NCBI GenBank assembly: GCA_963575745.1
Contig: CAUYUJ010008602.1
Location: 150,866 to 214,865, forward strand
Source: Prorocentrum cordatum
Lineage: Eukaryota > Sar > Dinophyceae > Prorocentrales > Prorocentraceae
Direction of reading: 5' to 3'
Length of the DNA: 64,000 bases
The position numbers and the translations under genes are program-made. Below, piece by piece: positions 9,030 through 21,210 of this stretch. How positions within the stretch are numbered: the stretch's first letter is position 1; each line of letters begins with the position of its first letter. The notes under the pieces are model-generated. The model saw nothing but the letters and a program-made list of their open reading frames with translations, had not been told where the DNA came from and made no database searches.

Positions 9030-10290
9030 TGTAATTGGCCTTGCAACATGTTCTGTTGATGACAGCCTTGCCAGAAGATTCCTTTTGCTGTGGCTGACCG
9101 ACCGGATCTGTGGTTTGCAGCGTTACACGAGGTTCCGTTCTGTGATGGTCCTACAAAAACATTGATATGTTTCTTCACAAGTGGATGTGTTTTGTTTGGG
9201 GAGTGTTCCATAAAGGTTTTTGTGGGCGCATCACAAAACACGTGTTTGAATAATCTTTCCTGTGGCGGGGTGCCGAAACGTTGTTGTGGCGGCCTTACCT
9301 ACGGACTCCTTTTTGTTGCGGCCTTCCTCAAAGGTTCGTTTTGAGATGGCGTTGCAACATCAATATTTTCGTGGCGGCTTTGCAAACGAAATCTTTTGGA
9401 GACGCCCTTACAACATGTTTGTTTTGTGGGGGGGGAGGTTTTGCACAAAGGATGTTTCGTGGAGGGCGCACACAATCATTGGTTGTGGTTTTACAAGTGA
9501 ATCCCTGCTGCCGCTAGTTTGAGAGTATTTCTTGTGGCGGCCTAGCAGATGTCGGGTGCCCTTGCGGGAAGCACGGACAACATTGAAGAAACCAATGAAG
9601 ACCATGAGAGCACACCGAAAGCGCAACAACATTAAAACAACACATGAAAGCACATCGGAATCCATGGCACGCAAGCGGTAACACATGAACTCGCATACGT
9701 TGCGTTGGCGTTCTTATGTTACCGTTGTGGTTTCATTGTGGTTCGTGTTTCTCACTTGTTCCAACTGAGTTGCCCAGGAGGCTGCCGAACATGGGATGCC
9801 TTTGTTTCCTGTGGCGGCCTTGCGACAGGATTCCTTGTGCAGCAGCCGTGCAAAAAAAAGGATTCCATTTTGTGGCGGCGTTACAAGCGAAATCGTCGTG
9901 TGGCGGCCTTGCAAAATGGCATTCTTGAAACACGGCCTCCGTACAAAGGGATTCTATGTGTGGCGAGGTTTCCCTATGTGGTGGCCGAGCGAATTCCGAC
10001 AGCCCCCGCGGAAAACAATGAACGGCAACGACAAAACGAATCACCAATCAAACACCCGTTTGAAGTACAACGAATAGGATTGCAAGCAAGCGAGCACACA
10101 TGAAAGCACAAGACATTTAGTGTTTGCGTTTAGGGTTTTAGTGTTTTAGTTGTGTTCCTTTGTTTCACGGCGGCTGCCCAAATTGGGTTGGTAGCCTTGA
10201 AACGGGATTTCTGCTGTGGCGGCCGAGTAGATTCGGTGTGCAGCGGCCTTGCAGAAGGAGTCCTTTTGTGGAGGCGTGGCGGCGCGCGCA
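9030..10290. repeat. degenerate tandem repeat (TGTGGCGGCCTTGCAA words)
   Basis: Words like TGTGGCGGCCTTGCAAA and GGATTCCTT recur about every 40-45 bases, interrupted at 9545-9700 and 10000-10150. The order and spacing are too decayed to fix a unit. Confidence 0.55.
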
Positions 10291-10369
10291 GGTGGCCCGT
10301 ATGATATCATTATCCGAATCAGTGTTTGCACTTAGGGTGTTTAGTGTTTTTCTGAGGAGCCGGGGCTGC

Positions 10370-10720
10370 GTGGCGGTCTGGCGGCTATGCTGTCGCCGTC
10401 GCCGCCCTGTCGCCGCCCCGTCGCCGCCTCGACGCCGCCCGTTTTGGGGCTGTGTGGCGGTCTGGCGGCTATCTTGTCGCCGTCGCCGCCCTGTCACCGC
10501 CTCGTCGCCGCCTCGTCGCCACCCGTTTTGGGGCTGTGTGGTGGTCTGGCGGCTATCTTGTCGCCGTCGCCGCCCCGTCGCCCCCTCGTCGCCGCCCGTC
10601 GTCTGGGCCTGTGTGGCGGTCTGGCGGCTATGTTGTCGCCGTCGCCGCCCCGTCGCCGCCATGTCGCCGCCGGCCGTCTGCGCCTGGGTGGCGGTCTGGC
10701 GGCTATGTCGTCGCCACTGC
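10370..10720 (+). repeat. tandem minisatellite with 84/75-bp units
   Basis: GTGGCGGTCTGGCGGCTAT starts at 10370, 10454, 10538, 10613 and 10688, giving periods of 84, 84, 75 and 75. All are multiples of three, so one frame reads a repeated VAVWRLxCRRRRPVA motif. No start or partner sequence supports a protein. Confidence 0.8.
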
Positions 10721-10749
10721 CGCCTCGCAACCTGTATTGCACATTGCAC

Positions 10750-11240
10750 CGTCTAGATTCCACAATATCGGTTCTCGTTTCTAAACGGAAAATAGGCTCT
10801 ACCCCCCTCTTTCGTTGTAATGCTGCTCCAAGGCAAAGGGGTCCCCCTGGTAATTTTCTGGAGAAGTTCAAGTTTCGTTTAAGTTCAAAAAAAGTTATGG
10901 GAAAGTTCCGGGTTTTCATTTTCATGTTTCACTTATTTGTTTTATTAAAAAAATAGAATAGTAACGAATTCATTTAAATTCATATGAAACAAGCAATTAT
11001 ACTTGTATGTAGTATTGCATGTTGTTGCTTATTGTATCATCTTAACTTGTATTTGGTATTAGAAAACAATTGAATATTCTTTGTTTTTTGAATGGAATAA
11101 TGACGAACTCATATAAGTTCATATGGCACAGCCGATCATACATGTATTTATTATTGTATTTGTTTTGCTTGCCGTACCATGTTGAATTGTTTTGATATTA
11201 GAAAACCATTGAATATTCTTTGTTTTTGAATGGAATGGTA
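10750..11240. other. AT-rich spacer with an internal duplication
   Basis: Two similar stretches (about 10950-11090 and 11090-11235) share AATGG or AATAG..TAACGAA and TTAGAAAACAATTGAATATT. No gene is visible. Confidence 0.5.
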
Positions 11241-11249
11241 ACGAAATCA

Positions 11250-11375
11250 CGCCTATGCCAATGCCAACGCCTATGCCTATGCCAATTTCGTCGCCCCTCC
11301 AATTGGGACATTCGTCATGCCCTATGCCAACGCCTATGCCTATGCCAATGCCGTCGCCCCTCCAATTGGGACATT
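11250..11375 (+). repeat. ATGCCT hexamer repeat with GTCGCCCCTCCAATTGGGAC blocks
   Basis: ATGCCA/ATGCCT words alternate with two copies of the same 25-base block. A third block lies at 13498-13555. Confidence 0.7.
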
Positions 11376-11377
11376 CT

Positions 11378-11580
11378 GCGACACTGACGCCCCCGAGACG
11401 ACAAAGACGCTACAGGGGCAATTTCTGCGACAGTAGAGCCCCTGATACGACGAGGGCGCTACAGAGACAGATCTCGCGACACTGCAGCCCCCGAGCAACA
11501 AGGGCGCTACAGTGACAAAGTTTGTAGCGCTACAGCTCCTGATCCGACGAGGGCGCTGGAGAGGCAGATTTTGTGACACG
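11378..11580 (+). repeat. tandem repeat of about 48 bp, four units
   Basis: The unit start GCGACACTGCAGCCCC recurs at about 11378, 11427, 11475 and 11523, each followed by GACGAGGGCGCTACAG. Confidence 0.75.
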
Positions 11581-11584
11581 GCAT

Positions 11585-11755
11585 TGCTTACCTCGCCCAT
11601 TTCGGCACGCCCTTCGCGCATTTCGTGGCCTCATCGGGAGCTCCACCCAAGGCCCCGGCGGCCGCGTTCGCATAGGTGACCACGCCCATTTCGCCACACC
11701 CCTCACCCGTTCCGTGGCCCCATATGGGCCTCCACCCAAGGCCCCAGTGGGCGTG
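11585..11755 (-). repeat. two units of the 90-bp satellite (reverse orientation)
   Basis: It has the same landmarks as the large arrays at 23.6-25.2 kb and 34.3-35.9 kb: CCCATTTCGGCAC, TTCGTGGCC and GGGAGCTCCACC.AAGGCCCC. Confidence 0.7.
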
Positions 11756-11899
11756 CCGCGCCGTGCAGCGCGCCACCCTATACTTCGAGATTTCTTGCAG
11801 ATACGAGGCGGATTCAGCGAAAACGTCTAGCTTGTCTTCTCGCACCTCGAAGACGCTTCCCGTCATCCGCCAACGCCCGTCCCAGTTGCAGCCTGGAGC

Positions 11900-11985
11900 C
11901 CCAATATATATACATATATATCTATATGTATATATATATACATATGTGTATGTATGCATGTATGTATGTATATATATATATAGAT
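11900..11985. repeat. TATA/TGTA microsatellite
   Basis: Alternating TATATACATATATAT words. Confidence 0.9.
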
Positions 11986-12044
11986 GTATAGAGGTTAGGT
12001 TTTTCCTTAAGAAAAACGGTCCACGCTCCTCGTTCCTCGCAGGC

Positions 12045-12300
12045 TCTTCCCGTCGACCCTAGTCCCGAGGCCCGAGGCCCATCGACCCTAGACTCGATGC
12101 CCGAGACCCCAAACCTTTGGACTGAGATTCGAGGCCCCAGGCCCTCAGACCCTGGACTCGAGACCTTCTAGACCTTAGACCCGATGCCCTAGACCGTAGG
12201 CCGTATACCCTAGACCCCAGGCCATAGGACCCTAGGCCCTAGACCCGAGGCGGTAAACCCTAGGGACCCTAGACCCTCGACCTCAGACCTCAGACATTGG
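12045..12300 (+). repeat. degenerate CCCTAGACC repeat
   Basis: Words such as GACCCTAGACCC and GAGGCCC recur about every 15-20 bases. The opposite-orientation version (GGGTCTAGGG) occupies 12950-13500. Confidence 0.6.
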
Positions 12301-12424
12301 AGCGTACACTGAAATTTCCGGAAGGCGCCCTGCGAGGCGCCGCCAGGGACCTTGGCGCCCAGGGGCGCCCCGGGCAATGGGAGCGCCCCGCGAGAACCCC
12401 CCCGGGTACGGCGAATCTGCTGTA

Positions 12425-12780
12425 GTTGTTTTTTGGACATTCCCGGAAGCGGCATTTTTTTTTTTGTTTGTTTTTTTGGATGTGTTTTGAATTTGTTTTG
12501 AACTTTCTTGGGAACTCCGTTGTTTCTTTTATTCTTGTGTTTTTCTTTTTTGAACGTTTTAACTTTTTCTTGAACTGTTTTTCGAACTTGTGGACTTTTT
12601 TTTTATTTTTTTTTTTTAGTTTGATTTTTTTTGATGCTGAATTTGTTTTTGTTTTTTTTGTGGACTTTTTGAACTTTTTCTCAACTTTCATTTTTTAATG
12701 TCTTTTTTTATATAACTTTTTGAACTTTTTTTGAACTTTTTTGACCTTTTTGGGGACTTCATTTGGAACAGCGGTGGTAA
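12425..12780 (+). repeat. T-rich TTTTTTGAAC repeat
   Basis: Poly-T runs are punctuated by GAAC. A small related patch is at 14175-14225. It is non-coding. Confidence 0.75.
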
Positions 12781-12949
12781 ACTTTACTGGTCCCCGGGGG
12801 GTCTCCGGAATTCGCCGCCGAATGTCAAAGCCCCGCCGGCGCGGGCCCTTTCGCGTTTGCCTTTTTGGGGGGCGGGGTCCCGCTGGGGAGTGTGATTCCC
12901 GCGGCGTACGGCAGGGCCCCGGCCCTGTGCCGCGCACCTGACATTGGGG

Positions 12950-13555
12950 CGTGGACTTCGGGCATAGGACATAGGGTCTGGGGCGCGGCGCCTAGGGCCC
13001 AGGGGCCAGGGCGGCCAGGGGTCTCAGGTTTGGCTGGGGCCCCAGGACCCCAGGCCTACTACCTCTGGCGCAAGGCATCGATGCCACAGGCCCAGGGGCC
13101 CAGGGTCTAGGGTCTGGGGGCTGAGGCGCGGCGTCCAGGGTTCAGCGGCTTGGGGCCTTGGGTGTGGTTTGGGCTTCAGGGACTTGGCCCTCTGCCTCGG
13201 GCTTCAGGCGTCGCGGCTCAGGTTTACGCCGTCGGGCTTGCGCCCGAGGGCCTCGGCGCTAGGCTTTGAGTAGGGCCCAGGGTCTACGGTGTAGGGTTTC
13301 GGGCAGAGGGCTTAGAAATGCAGCGCTTTATACATGGGGCAAAGAGGTCAAGGGCTTAGGGCTTTTGGCTTGAAGCGCAAGGCCCGCGACGCAGGTCCTC
13401 GGGCCGAGGGTCGGAGGTCTGGGGCCAATGGGCTCGGGGCCTCAGGCCTGTGGCTTAGGCTGAGGATTTAGCGGTCTGGGCCCTAGGGCTCAGACCCAGG
13501 CTATGCCTATGTCTATGCCAATGCCGTCGCCCTTCCAATTGGGACATTCGTCATC
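12950..13555 (-). repeat. degenerate GGGTCTAGGG / GGGCTTAGG repeat
   Basis: This is the inverse counterpart of 12045-12300, ending in the ATGCCT block at 13498-13555. Confidence 0.55.
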
Positions 13556-14284
13556 GGCTGCGCCCCCGCCCACGGGGGGGAGGGGGGCGAGGGGGGGGGG
13601 GGAGGGCGAAAAAGAGCGCGAGCGCTGCGGAGGCGAGGGGGGCGCAGTAGATGAGGCCCGAGCGGAGTAGGACGTCGAGCAGGTCCGGGTGGGTCGGAGG
13701 CGGTGGCGAGGGCGAAGCGGGGGAGGGGGGCCGTGGGGGCGGGCATGAGGCCGATGGCTCCCGGGGGGGATTGGGCGCCGAGGAGGGGCGGGGGGGACCA
13801 TCGGAACGATGGCGGGGGAGGTCCAGGGGTAAGAGGAGGGTCATGAGGACCTCCATGCAAATTATTGGCGCGATCTTGTGGCTGTCGCGCGTTACGTGGC
13901 CACGGGGCGTGCGATTTCGCGCGTTGCCCACGTGGTTCGAGCGAGCTCTGCTTCGCATTGCTGTTCGCGCCCTGTGGCGCGAGGTTTTTTTTGGTAAGCT
14001 GTGTTCGCTGTCGTCATTCGGGCGGGCTGCCGAGGCGAGCGCGAGTTTTTCGCCATATCGGTAAGTTTGCACATCGCAGCGCAAGCGTGAACCCTGGGTG
14101 CGCGTGACAGGTGTCCCGGGGAATGGGCGCCGCGAGGGCGCATCGGTGAGGGGGTCAGAATCGGCGCCGTTGGTTTTGAACTTTTCTGGAACTTGTTTTG
14201 AACTCTTCGGCAAACTTGATTTAAACTTTGGACAAAATCAGCAAAAGGCCCATTTTGCCTGAGTTCCAGCATTACAACTCTTTC
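13556..14284. other. unassigned GC-rich spacer
   Basis: Proline/glycine-rich frames occur on both strands. I recognise no domain. Confidence 0.35.
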
Positions 14285-15560
14285 GCATTGTAATGTACAT
14301 ATGGTTTTGCCCCAACGTCCATCACCCTAAATCTGAAGTCGCACCGTCCCAGCCCAACCGGCACCCCCCCCCCCCCCCCCCCCCCCCCGCATCTCCTGTA
14401 ACATATACTATGCGCGCGCACTCGTTCATCAAAAATCATACATTGTCAACTGTTCCTTGCAACAGATGGGAAGAAGTGCGCACGCGCGCGTCGTCGCGCA
14501 CGCATGCCGAAATCCTTCAAACACTTTTGGTTCTGTAAGGGTTTCAAATTCGAGTGTCCGAGAAGCATGTAGAATCACATGGTTCGCAACGTGGGTCTTC
14601 AAACAACAAATTGCGCGTTCTTGCGGTTTTCTTAAGAAAGCCACAGGTTGGTCTAAAAGTCAATAACATATCACCAACTGGGCATCGCGCGCGCATGTCG
14701 AAATCGTTCGGGCGTCCTTGCGCGCATGCCGTCTTGATAGCATTGTGCAACAAATGTGACGAAGCGCGCGCGTTGTCGCGCGTGCATGCCAGAATCCGTC
14801 AAAGGACCGTCGGTTTCGTAACACGTTCAAAACCGAATATCCAGAACACAAATAAAAAAAACATTTGGTTTCGCAACATCAGTTTTCCCCCCCCCCCAAA
14901 AAAAAAACGTGCATTCGCGCTCTTGCGAGCCCTCAAAGGAAACCATAGGTTGTTCAACTTGTTCAGGGAATTCTGCCACGCGGGTCTTTGGCGCCGCATG
15001 CCGACATCATTCGCGCGCCTTTGCGCGCGTGCTGGTGGGGGGCACGATCTACGTCAAAGAATACCACGCGGGCCACTCTCGCGCGTCGGCCGCGCGCGCA
15101 TGTCGAACTCTTTCCACAAACTCCATCACCGACGCGAAGATGCCGTCATCGTCGTCGGCGCGATCAGCATCGGCACCCGCACTGGCCTCGCCGTCGTCGT
15201 TGTCAGCATGGTCACCAGCATCGCTACTATCATGGTCGTGTCTACCGTTGTCGACGTTGCCATGATACCGCGCCCGGCCAAGTCGCCGACTCGCACTGAA
15301 GTGCCCGCTGGGAATGCGCCGATCGATCAGCGCCACCGCGGCCGCGCCGGTCGCGCCACACTATCGGTTCGGCTTGGCCGCAGAAATGGACCAGCCATCG
15401 TCAAGCACTCATCGCAATCGTCACCGCATGGGTTTCGCAAACCAAGTTGCGAGTTGGTGGGTAGGATGATTGCGCGATCAGTGGGGGTGGTCAAGCGCGG
15501 CGCAAGGTAGTCAATTCTCCGCCCTAACAAAGAGATCGGTTCTACCACCCACCCACCCCC
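14285..15560. repeat. higher-order repeat, unit 1
   Basis: In order: two subunits of about 295 bp with GCGCGCGTCGTCGCGCGCGC-type cores (14476, 14770); the GGGCCACTCTCGCGCGTCGG block (15063); a GTC/ATC-rich patch; CATGATACCGCGCCCG (15261); and the closing CAAGTTGCGAGTTGGTGGG (15440). Confidence 0.8.
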
Positions 15561-15862
15561 CGGGTTGAATATTCATTTTTTCGCATTGCCATTTGCATGC
15601 GAATCTGCCTCATCGCCCATCCGCAATATGAACTTACACCACCCCAGGGGCGGCTGGCATCGCCGCCCCCTTCCATCCCGCCAAAAAAATCAGACGCGCG
15701 CGCGCTCGTTTGTCAAAGACCATCTGCTTGCAAGAATTCTCTTGCAAATAATAATAAGAATAATAACGAAATGCACGCGCGCGCGTCGTCGCGCGCGCGG
15801 GCCGAAATCTGCCAAGCAAGCCTTTGGCGTCGGAGGGATTTCAAAATCAAGTGTCAAAAACA

Positions 15863-15900
<38 letters not shown>

Positions 15901-16915
15901 GTGTCGCAACGCGGGTTTGCAAACCAAAAAACGCGCGCGCTCTTGCGAATACTTGAGGAACCCATTGGTTTTTCTACAAGTTTATAAAGTGCTACCAGAC
16001 GGGCTTTGCGCGCGCATGACGAAGTCGTTCGAACGCCTTTGCGCGAACGCCGTTGCGAGAATCCCTAGCCGCAAAGGGGCGAAGCGCGCGCGCGCGTCGG
16101 CGCGCGCGCACGCCGAAATCCTTCAACAACCATTTGTTGCGGAAGGAATCCAAAATCAAATATCCAAACTTCTTTTTAAACATACACATGGTTTCGCATC
16201 GCGGATGTTCAACAAAACAAGGGGGAACAAAAAAAAACGTGCGCGCGGTTTTGCGAATTCTACAGAGAACCGGTAAGGTTTCCACATGTTCATAAAATGC
16301 AACCAAACGGGCTTCGCGCGCGCGTGTGCCGAAATCGTTCGAAATGCCTTTCCGCGTTTGCTGGGGTGGCACGATCCGTTTCAAATAGTACCATGTGAGC
16401 CACTCTCGCGCGTCGGCCGCGCGCGAATTTCGAATTCCTTCCAAAACCTGAATCACCGACGCGAAGACGCCGTCATCGTCGTCGGCGTGATCAGCATCGG
16501 CGCCGTCACTGGCTGCCCCGTCGTCGCTGTCAGCATCGTCGCCAGCATCGCTACTACCATCATCGTGTCTACCGTCGTCGACGTTGCCATGATACCGCGC
16601 CCGCCCAAGTCGCCGACTCGCACTGAAGTCCCCGGCTGGATGAGCTGAGCGGTCAGCGCCACCGCGGCCGCGTCGGTCGCGCCAGAGTAGTTGGCTGCCG
16701 CGCGCGCGAGCATGAGCGGGTTGTCGCGGCCACCGGGGTTCACCAGTCAACGCCCAGCAGTCATCGGAATCGCTCCCGCGGTTTTTCTTTTGTAAACCAA
16801 GTTGCAGGTGGGTTGGCGGGATGATTGCGCGAGCAGTGGGGTTGGCAACTTCAAGTTGTTCAAGCGAATTGCGCCACACAGATTCTCATTTCTAAAAATA
16901 GACTCTGCCCCCCCC
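15561..16915. repeat. higher-order repeat, unit 2
   Basis: It has the same order as unit 1, with cores at 15780 and 16085, the CATGATACCGCGCCCG marker at 16588 and the closing marker at 16795. It contains a (TA)n run at 15866-15897. The minus strand is open for 295 codons across it, but the frame is not conserved in the other units. Confidence 0.8.
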
Positions 16916-16948
16916 CCCGGACTGAACGCTTCCCCTTGGGATAGTACA

Positions 16949-16981
<33 letters not shown>

Positions 16982-17057
16982 TCTGCACACTCGTCCATTC
17001 GAAATATGAAATCAGATCATCCCAGCCAAACCGGTATCCCCCCCTGAGGTTCCTTTG

Positions 17058-17091
<34 letters not shown>

Positions 17092-18680
17092 ACTGCGGTG
17101 ACATTTGTTGTTCTAACATAGCACTTGTTCGCGAATCCCTTGCAAAAAAACAGGACGAAGTGCGCACGCGCGCGTCGTCGCGCGCGCATGCCGAAATCAT
17201 TCAAAAACCTTCGGTGCCGGAGGGATTTCGCAATCGAGCTTCAAAAAAATATATACAAAAACATAAGGTATCGCACCACTGATGTGCTAAAACAGCTTCC
17301 GCGCGAGCTCTTGCGAAATCTGAAGAAAACCATGGGTTTCTCAAGATTTTCACAAAATGCTACCAAACGGGCGTCGCGGCGCGCATGTCGAACGCCCTTG
17401 CGCGTGCGCCGTCGCAAAATTCCTTTGCAAAACAAAGGACGAAGTGCAGACGCGCGCGTCGTCGCGCGCGTACGCCGAAATCTCTCAAAACCCATCGGTT
17501 TCGGAAGGATTTCGAAATCGCGCGTCCAAAAAAACAACAAAAACCCAAGGTCTCGCAACACGGATTTTCAACAAAAGCGTGCGCGCGCGTTTTTGCGTCG
17601 TCGTCGTCGTCGTCGTCGCCGTCCTCCCTCCTCCCGCGTCGTCGTCGTCGTCGCCTGCGTCGTCCTCTGTCTTTCCTCGTGTTCGTCGTCGTCGTCCTCT
17701 TTGGCGTCGTGGTCGTTTCCGTCGTCGTTGTCACCGTGGTCGTCCTTCTTCCTCCTCCCTCGTCGTCGTCGTCGTCCGTCGTCGGCGTCTTGTCGTCATC
17801 CCTCCTATTTCGTCGCCGTCGTCGTCGTCGTCGTCCTCGTCTTTGTCGTCGTCGTCGTCTTCCCTCCTCCCTCGTCGTTGTCGTCGTCGGCGTCGCCGTC
17901 CTTCCTCCTTCTTCGTTGTTCGCGTCGTCGCCGTCCTCCCTCCTCCCTCGTCGTTGTCGTCGTTGTCGCCGTCGTCGTCCTCCCTCCTTCCTCGTTGTCT
18001 TCGTTGGCGACGTCGTCGTCGTCTTCGTCGTCGGCGTCGGCGTCGTCGTCTTCGTCGACATCGGCGTCGTCGTCGTCGCCGCCGTCGTCGTCGTCGGCGT
18101 CGTCGTCGTCGGCGTCGTTGACGTCGTCGTCGTCGTCGGTGCGTCGTCTTCGTCGTCGGCGTCGGCGTCGGCGTCGTTGTCGTCTTCGTCGTCGTCGACG
18201 TCGGCGTCGTCGTCGTCGCCGCCGTCGTCGTCGTCGGCGTCGTCGTCGTCGTCGGCGTCGTTGACGTCGTCGTCGTCGTCGGTGTCGTCGTTATCGTCGT
18301 CGTCGGCGTCGTCATCGTCGTCGTCGTTGTCATCGTCGTCGTCGGCGTCTGTGTCGTCGTCGTCGTCGGCGTCGTCGTCGTCGTCGTTGTCGGCGTCGTC
18401 GAAGTCGTTGGAGACGTCGTCGGTGTCGTCGTAGTCGTTGTCGTCATCGTCGTTGTCGCTGTCGTCGTCGGCGTCGCTGTTGTTGCCAAGTGCCATGTGG
18501 TACCCACCGTCACGGTCTTAAGAGATTTTGCAAACCAAGTTGCGGGTGGGTGGGTGGGATGTTTGCGCCAGCAGTGGAGCGGACAACTCATCGCGAACAG
18601 AAATGAATTTCACCACATAGGTTGTTACACAAAGATTCTCCTTTCTAAAGGGATATTGGAATCTCCCCCTCCCCGAAATC
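16916..18680. repeat. higher-order repeat, unit 3, expanded
   Basis: Cores lie at 17165 and 17450 and the closing marker at 18533. The GTC-rich patch of the other units is replaced by a (GTC)n block of about 0.9 kb, so the unit is about 1.74 kb instead of 1.3 kb. A (TA)n run lies at 16953-16981 and a poly-A run at 17059-17090. Confidence 0.8.
17595..18478 (+). repeat. (GTC)n / (GTCGGC)n expansion
   Basis: About 880 bases of GTC triplets with GGC, CTC and TTC substitutions. The several-hundred-codon open frames here (Val/Ser/Arg or Asp/Thr runs) follow from the triplet and are not genes. Confidence 0.95.
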
Positions 18681-19900
18681 AACCGCCCCCCATTTTGTAT
18701 TGCAATTTACTTACGTTTATGGCTTAAATTCCACCCTAGCTATGAATTCAGACCATCCAAGCCAGGCCGTCAGCGGCCCCGCCTCATCCTTTGTACAAAA
18801 TGTTATGCGCGCGCATTCGTTCATCAAAAAGTACGAGTTTCAAATATCATTTGCAACAAACGGGACGAGTTGCACACGCGCTGGACGTCGCGCGCGCATG
18901 CCGAAAGTGTTCACATGCCGAAAGAAATCGAGTGCCCCGAAAACATATACAACAATCAGGGCTTCCCAACAAGAACTTTCAAGCAAAATTTGCGCTGACG
19001 CTCTTGCGAATTCTTAAGAAACCATTGGTGTCTCAACATGTTCATGCCAAGCTACCAAATGGGCCTCTCGCGCGCGCGTGCCGATATCGTTCGAAAGCCC
19101 TTGCGTGCGTGCTGTCGCAAGAACCCCTTGCACCAAATGGGACGGCGTGAATGCGCGCGCGTCGTCGCGCGCGCATGCCGGAAGCTGTCAAACACTCAGG
19201 TTTCGTAAGGATTTCAATATCGAGTGCCCCGAATACATAAAACAAAACACACGGTGTTGCAACATCTTTTCTTTTTTATAAAAATCGCGCCCTTGCGAAA
19301 TCTCAAGAAAACCGTCTGTGTTTCACAATTTTCGGGAAATTCTGCCAAACGGGCCTTTCGCGCCGCATGTCGGCATCATTCGAACGCCTTTACGCGCGTG
19401 CTGGGGGGCACGATCAGTGTCAAATGATACCATGCGGGCCACTTTCGCGTGTCGGCCGCGCGCGCATGTCGAACTTTTTCCAAAACCTTCATCACCGACG
19501 CGAGGACGCCGTCATCGTCGCCAGCGTGATCAGCATCGGTGCCGTAATTGGCCGCGCCGTTGCCGTTGTCATCATCGCCACCAGCGTCGTTATTCTCGTC
19601 ATCGTGTCTATTGTTATCGACGTTGTCATGATACCGCGCCCGCCCAAGTCACCGACTCGCACTGACATGTCCGTTGGGCAATGCCCAGAGGTCAGCGCCA
19701 CCGCGGCCGCGTCGATCGCGCCAAGCTAGTTGGCTGTTGCGCGCGCGAGCATGCGCGGGCTAGCGCGGCCGCAGAGATGCACCAGCCAACACCAAGCATT
19801 CATCGCAATCGCCGCCGCATGTTTTTTGCAAAACAAGTTGCGGGTGGGTGGGTGGGATGGTTGCGTTAGCAGTGGAGTCGGCAATTGCGAGTTCCGCAGG
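18681..19900. repeat. higher-order repeat, unit 4
   Basis: Cores lie at about 18870 and 19155, CATGATACCGCGCCCG-like sequence at 19627 and the closing marker at 19829. It is followed by a short GCACAACATATATT repeat (19905-20050). Confidence 0.75.
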
Positions 19901-20050
19901 TGAATTGCACAACATATATTGCACCACATATATTGCACAACGTACACCCCCCACATGAATTGCATTACGTAGAGCGCATCATATCTTTTACGCCACGTAG
20001 GTTGCACAACATATGTTGCACAACGCCGATGGCATATCGAGTAATTGAAA

Positions 20051-20450
20051 AGCACGTGTTGAATCCATGTTCAGAATCACTGTGTCGGGCGAGATTGCAA
20101 CAATCATGCGTTTTGCGGTTGAGCGCAAACAAAAATGTTGCCCTCTCGTCGGTGAAAGCCAACATCGTTTTTGGAACCAGTTTCTTGTTGAAACACTGGC
20201 ATAACCAATGTGTGTTTGGATGTTTTCGCCGTGCGCGCGCGTGTGAACCGAAACATGTTGTTGCAACCGCATGTGCGCACGGGATTTTTCTTCCTGGGTG
20301 AAAAGGGGTGGGTCGATACCAGTCTTCTTGGGATGATATGACAAGGTATGAAAAATTGATCAGGAAGCGTCGAGTGCAATTCGCAATGGGAACGGAAGGG
20401 TACGGTTCAGTCCAGGCTATATGGACGGCGATTGAATTCATTTTTCTTTG
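20051..20450. other. unassigned sequence
   Basis: Moderate GC content, no domain and no shared repeat that I can see. Confidence 0.35.
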
Positions 20451-20454
20451 ACAA

Positions 20455-20775
20455 GCAGCCTGCGTGCTGCAAGCTATCGGGGCGCCCACGAGGCGCCCAC
20501 GGGCGGGCATCCCGCGAAATCTTTGCACACCCGTGCAGCACGGGGCGCCCACGAGGTGCTCATGGGCGGGCACATGGCGAAACCCAGGCAGACGTCCCCC
20601 AGCGCCACGGGCGGGCACCAGCCCAAACCCCGACATGGCCCCACCGCGGGGCGCCCAGAGAAGCGCCCACGGGCGGGCACCAGCCGAAACCCCGGCAGAC
20701 ATCCCAAGCGCAGAGCGCCCACGGAGCGCCCACGGGCGCCCACCAACTGGGCACCAGCCGAATCCTGGGCATATC
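20455..20775 (+). repeat. degenerate tandem repeat (GGCGCCCACGGGCGGGCACC words)
   Basis: About five imperfect units of roughly 60-70 bases. A decayed outlier lies at 21060-21160. Confidence 0.65.
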
Positions 20776-20829
20776 CATCCAGCTCCTTACGTAAGACAAG
20801 CAAGAACCCTGAATTGCAAAGTGTTCATG

Positions 20830-20905
20830 TATGTAGGTATGTGTATATATTTATATGTAAACATATATACACATATCTATATATATATATATACACATAC
20901 ATAGC
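20830..20905. repeat. TATA/CACATA microsatellite
   Basis: TATATATACACATA words. A second short (TA)n run lies at 21448-21468. Confidence 0.9.
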
Positions 20906-21210
20906 GTTGGATGTAAGTATGCACGTGTACACACGTTCGCACATTTTGAATCGAAAGCGGTTTCAGAACCAGGTCGGCAGTTCAGACATGCCGCCAAACA
21001 TTGTGTTAATCCACTGCGGGGGCAAACCTTTCTGGACCCACCAAGCGCGGCAACGTGGCGAGACCCCGCAGGACCCACTCATCGCAGGAGGCGGCCACGG
21101 GCGGCAGCTTGGTAAATCCTCGCCTGACCCATCCAATTCCTTGGCGACATCAGCAAAAGAAAACCCAAGTGCAAGCCCTCTTTGGGGAACAACGCTTTGA
21201 TGATTGCCCG

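Noticed and set aside
10118-10140. Telomere-like TTTAGGGTTTTAG words
   Set aside because: Only one or two units and no array. Interstitial chance similarity is more likely.
11900-11985. AT-rich island as a replication origin
   Set aside because: It is a plain TATA/TGTA microsatellite with no supporting features.
15992-16879. 295-codon minus-strand frame
   Set aside because: It lies inside the higher-order repeat, and the frame is broken in the other three units.
17595-18478. Open frames above 280 codons (Val/Ser/Arg or Asp/Thr-rich)
   Set aside because: They are generated by the GTC triplet. The flanking coding-like segments are satellite.
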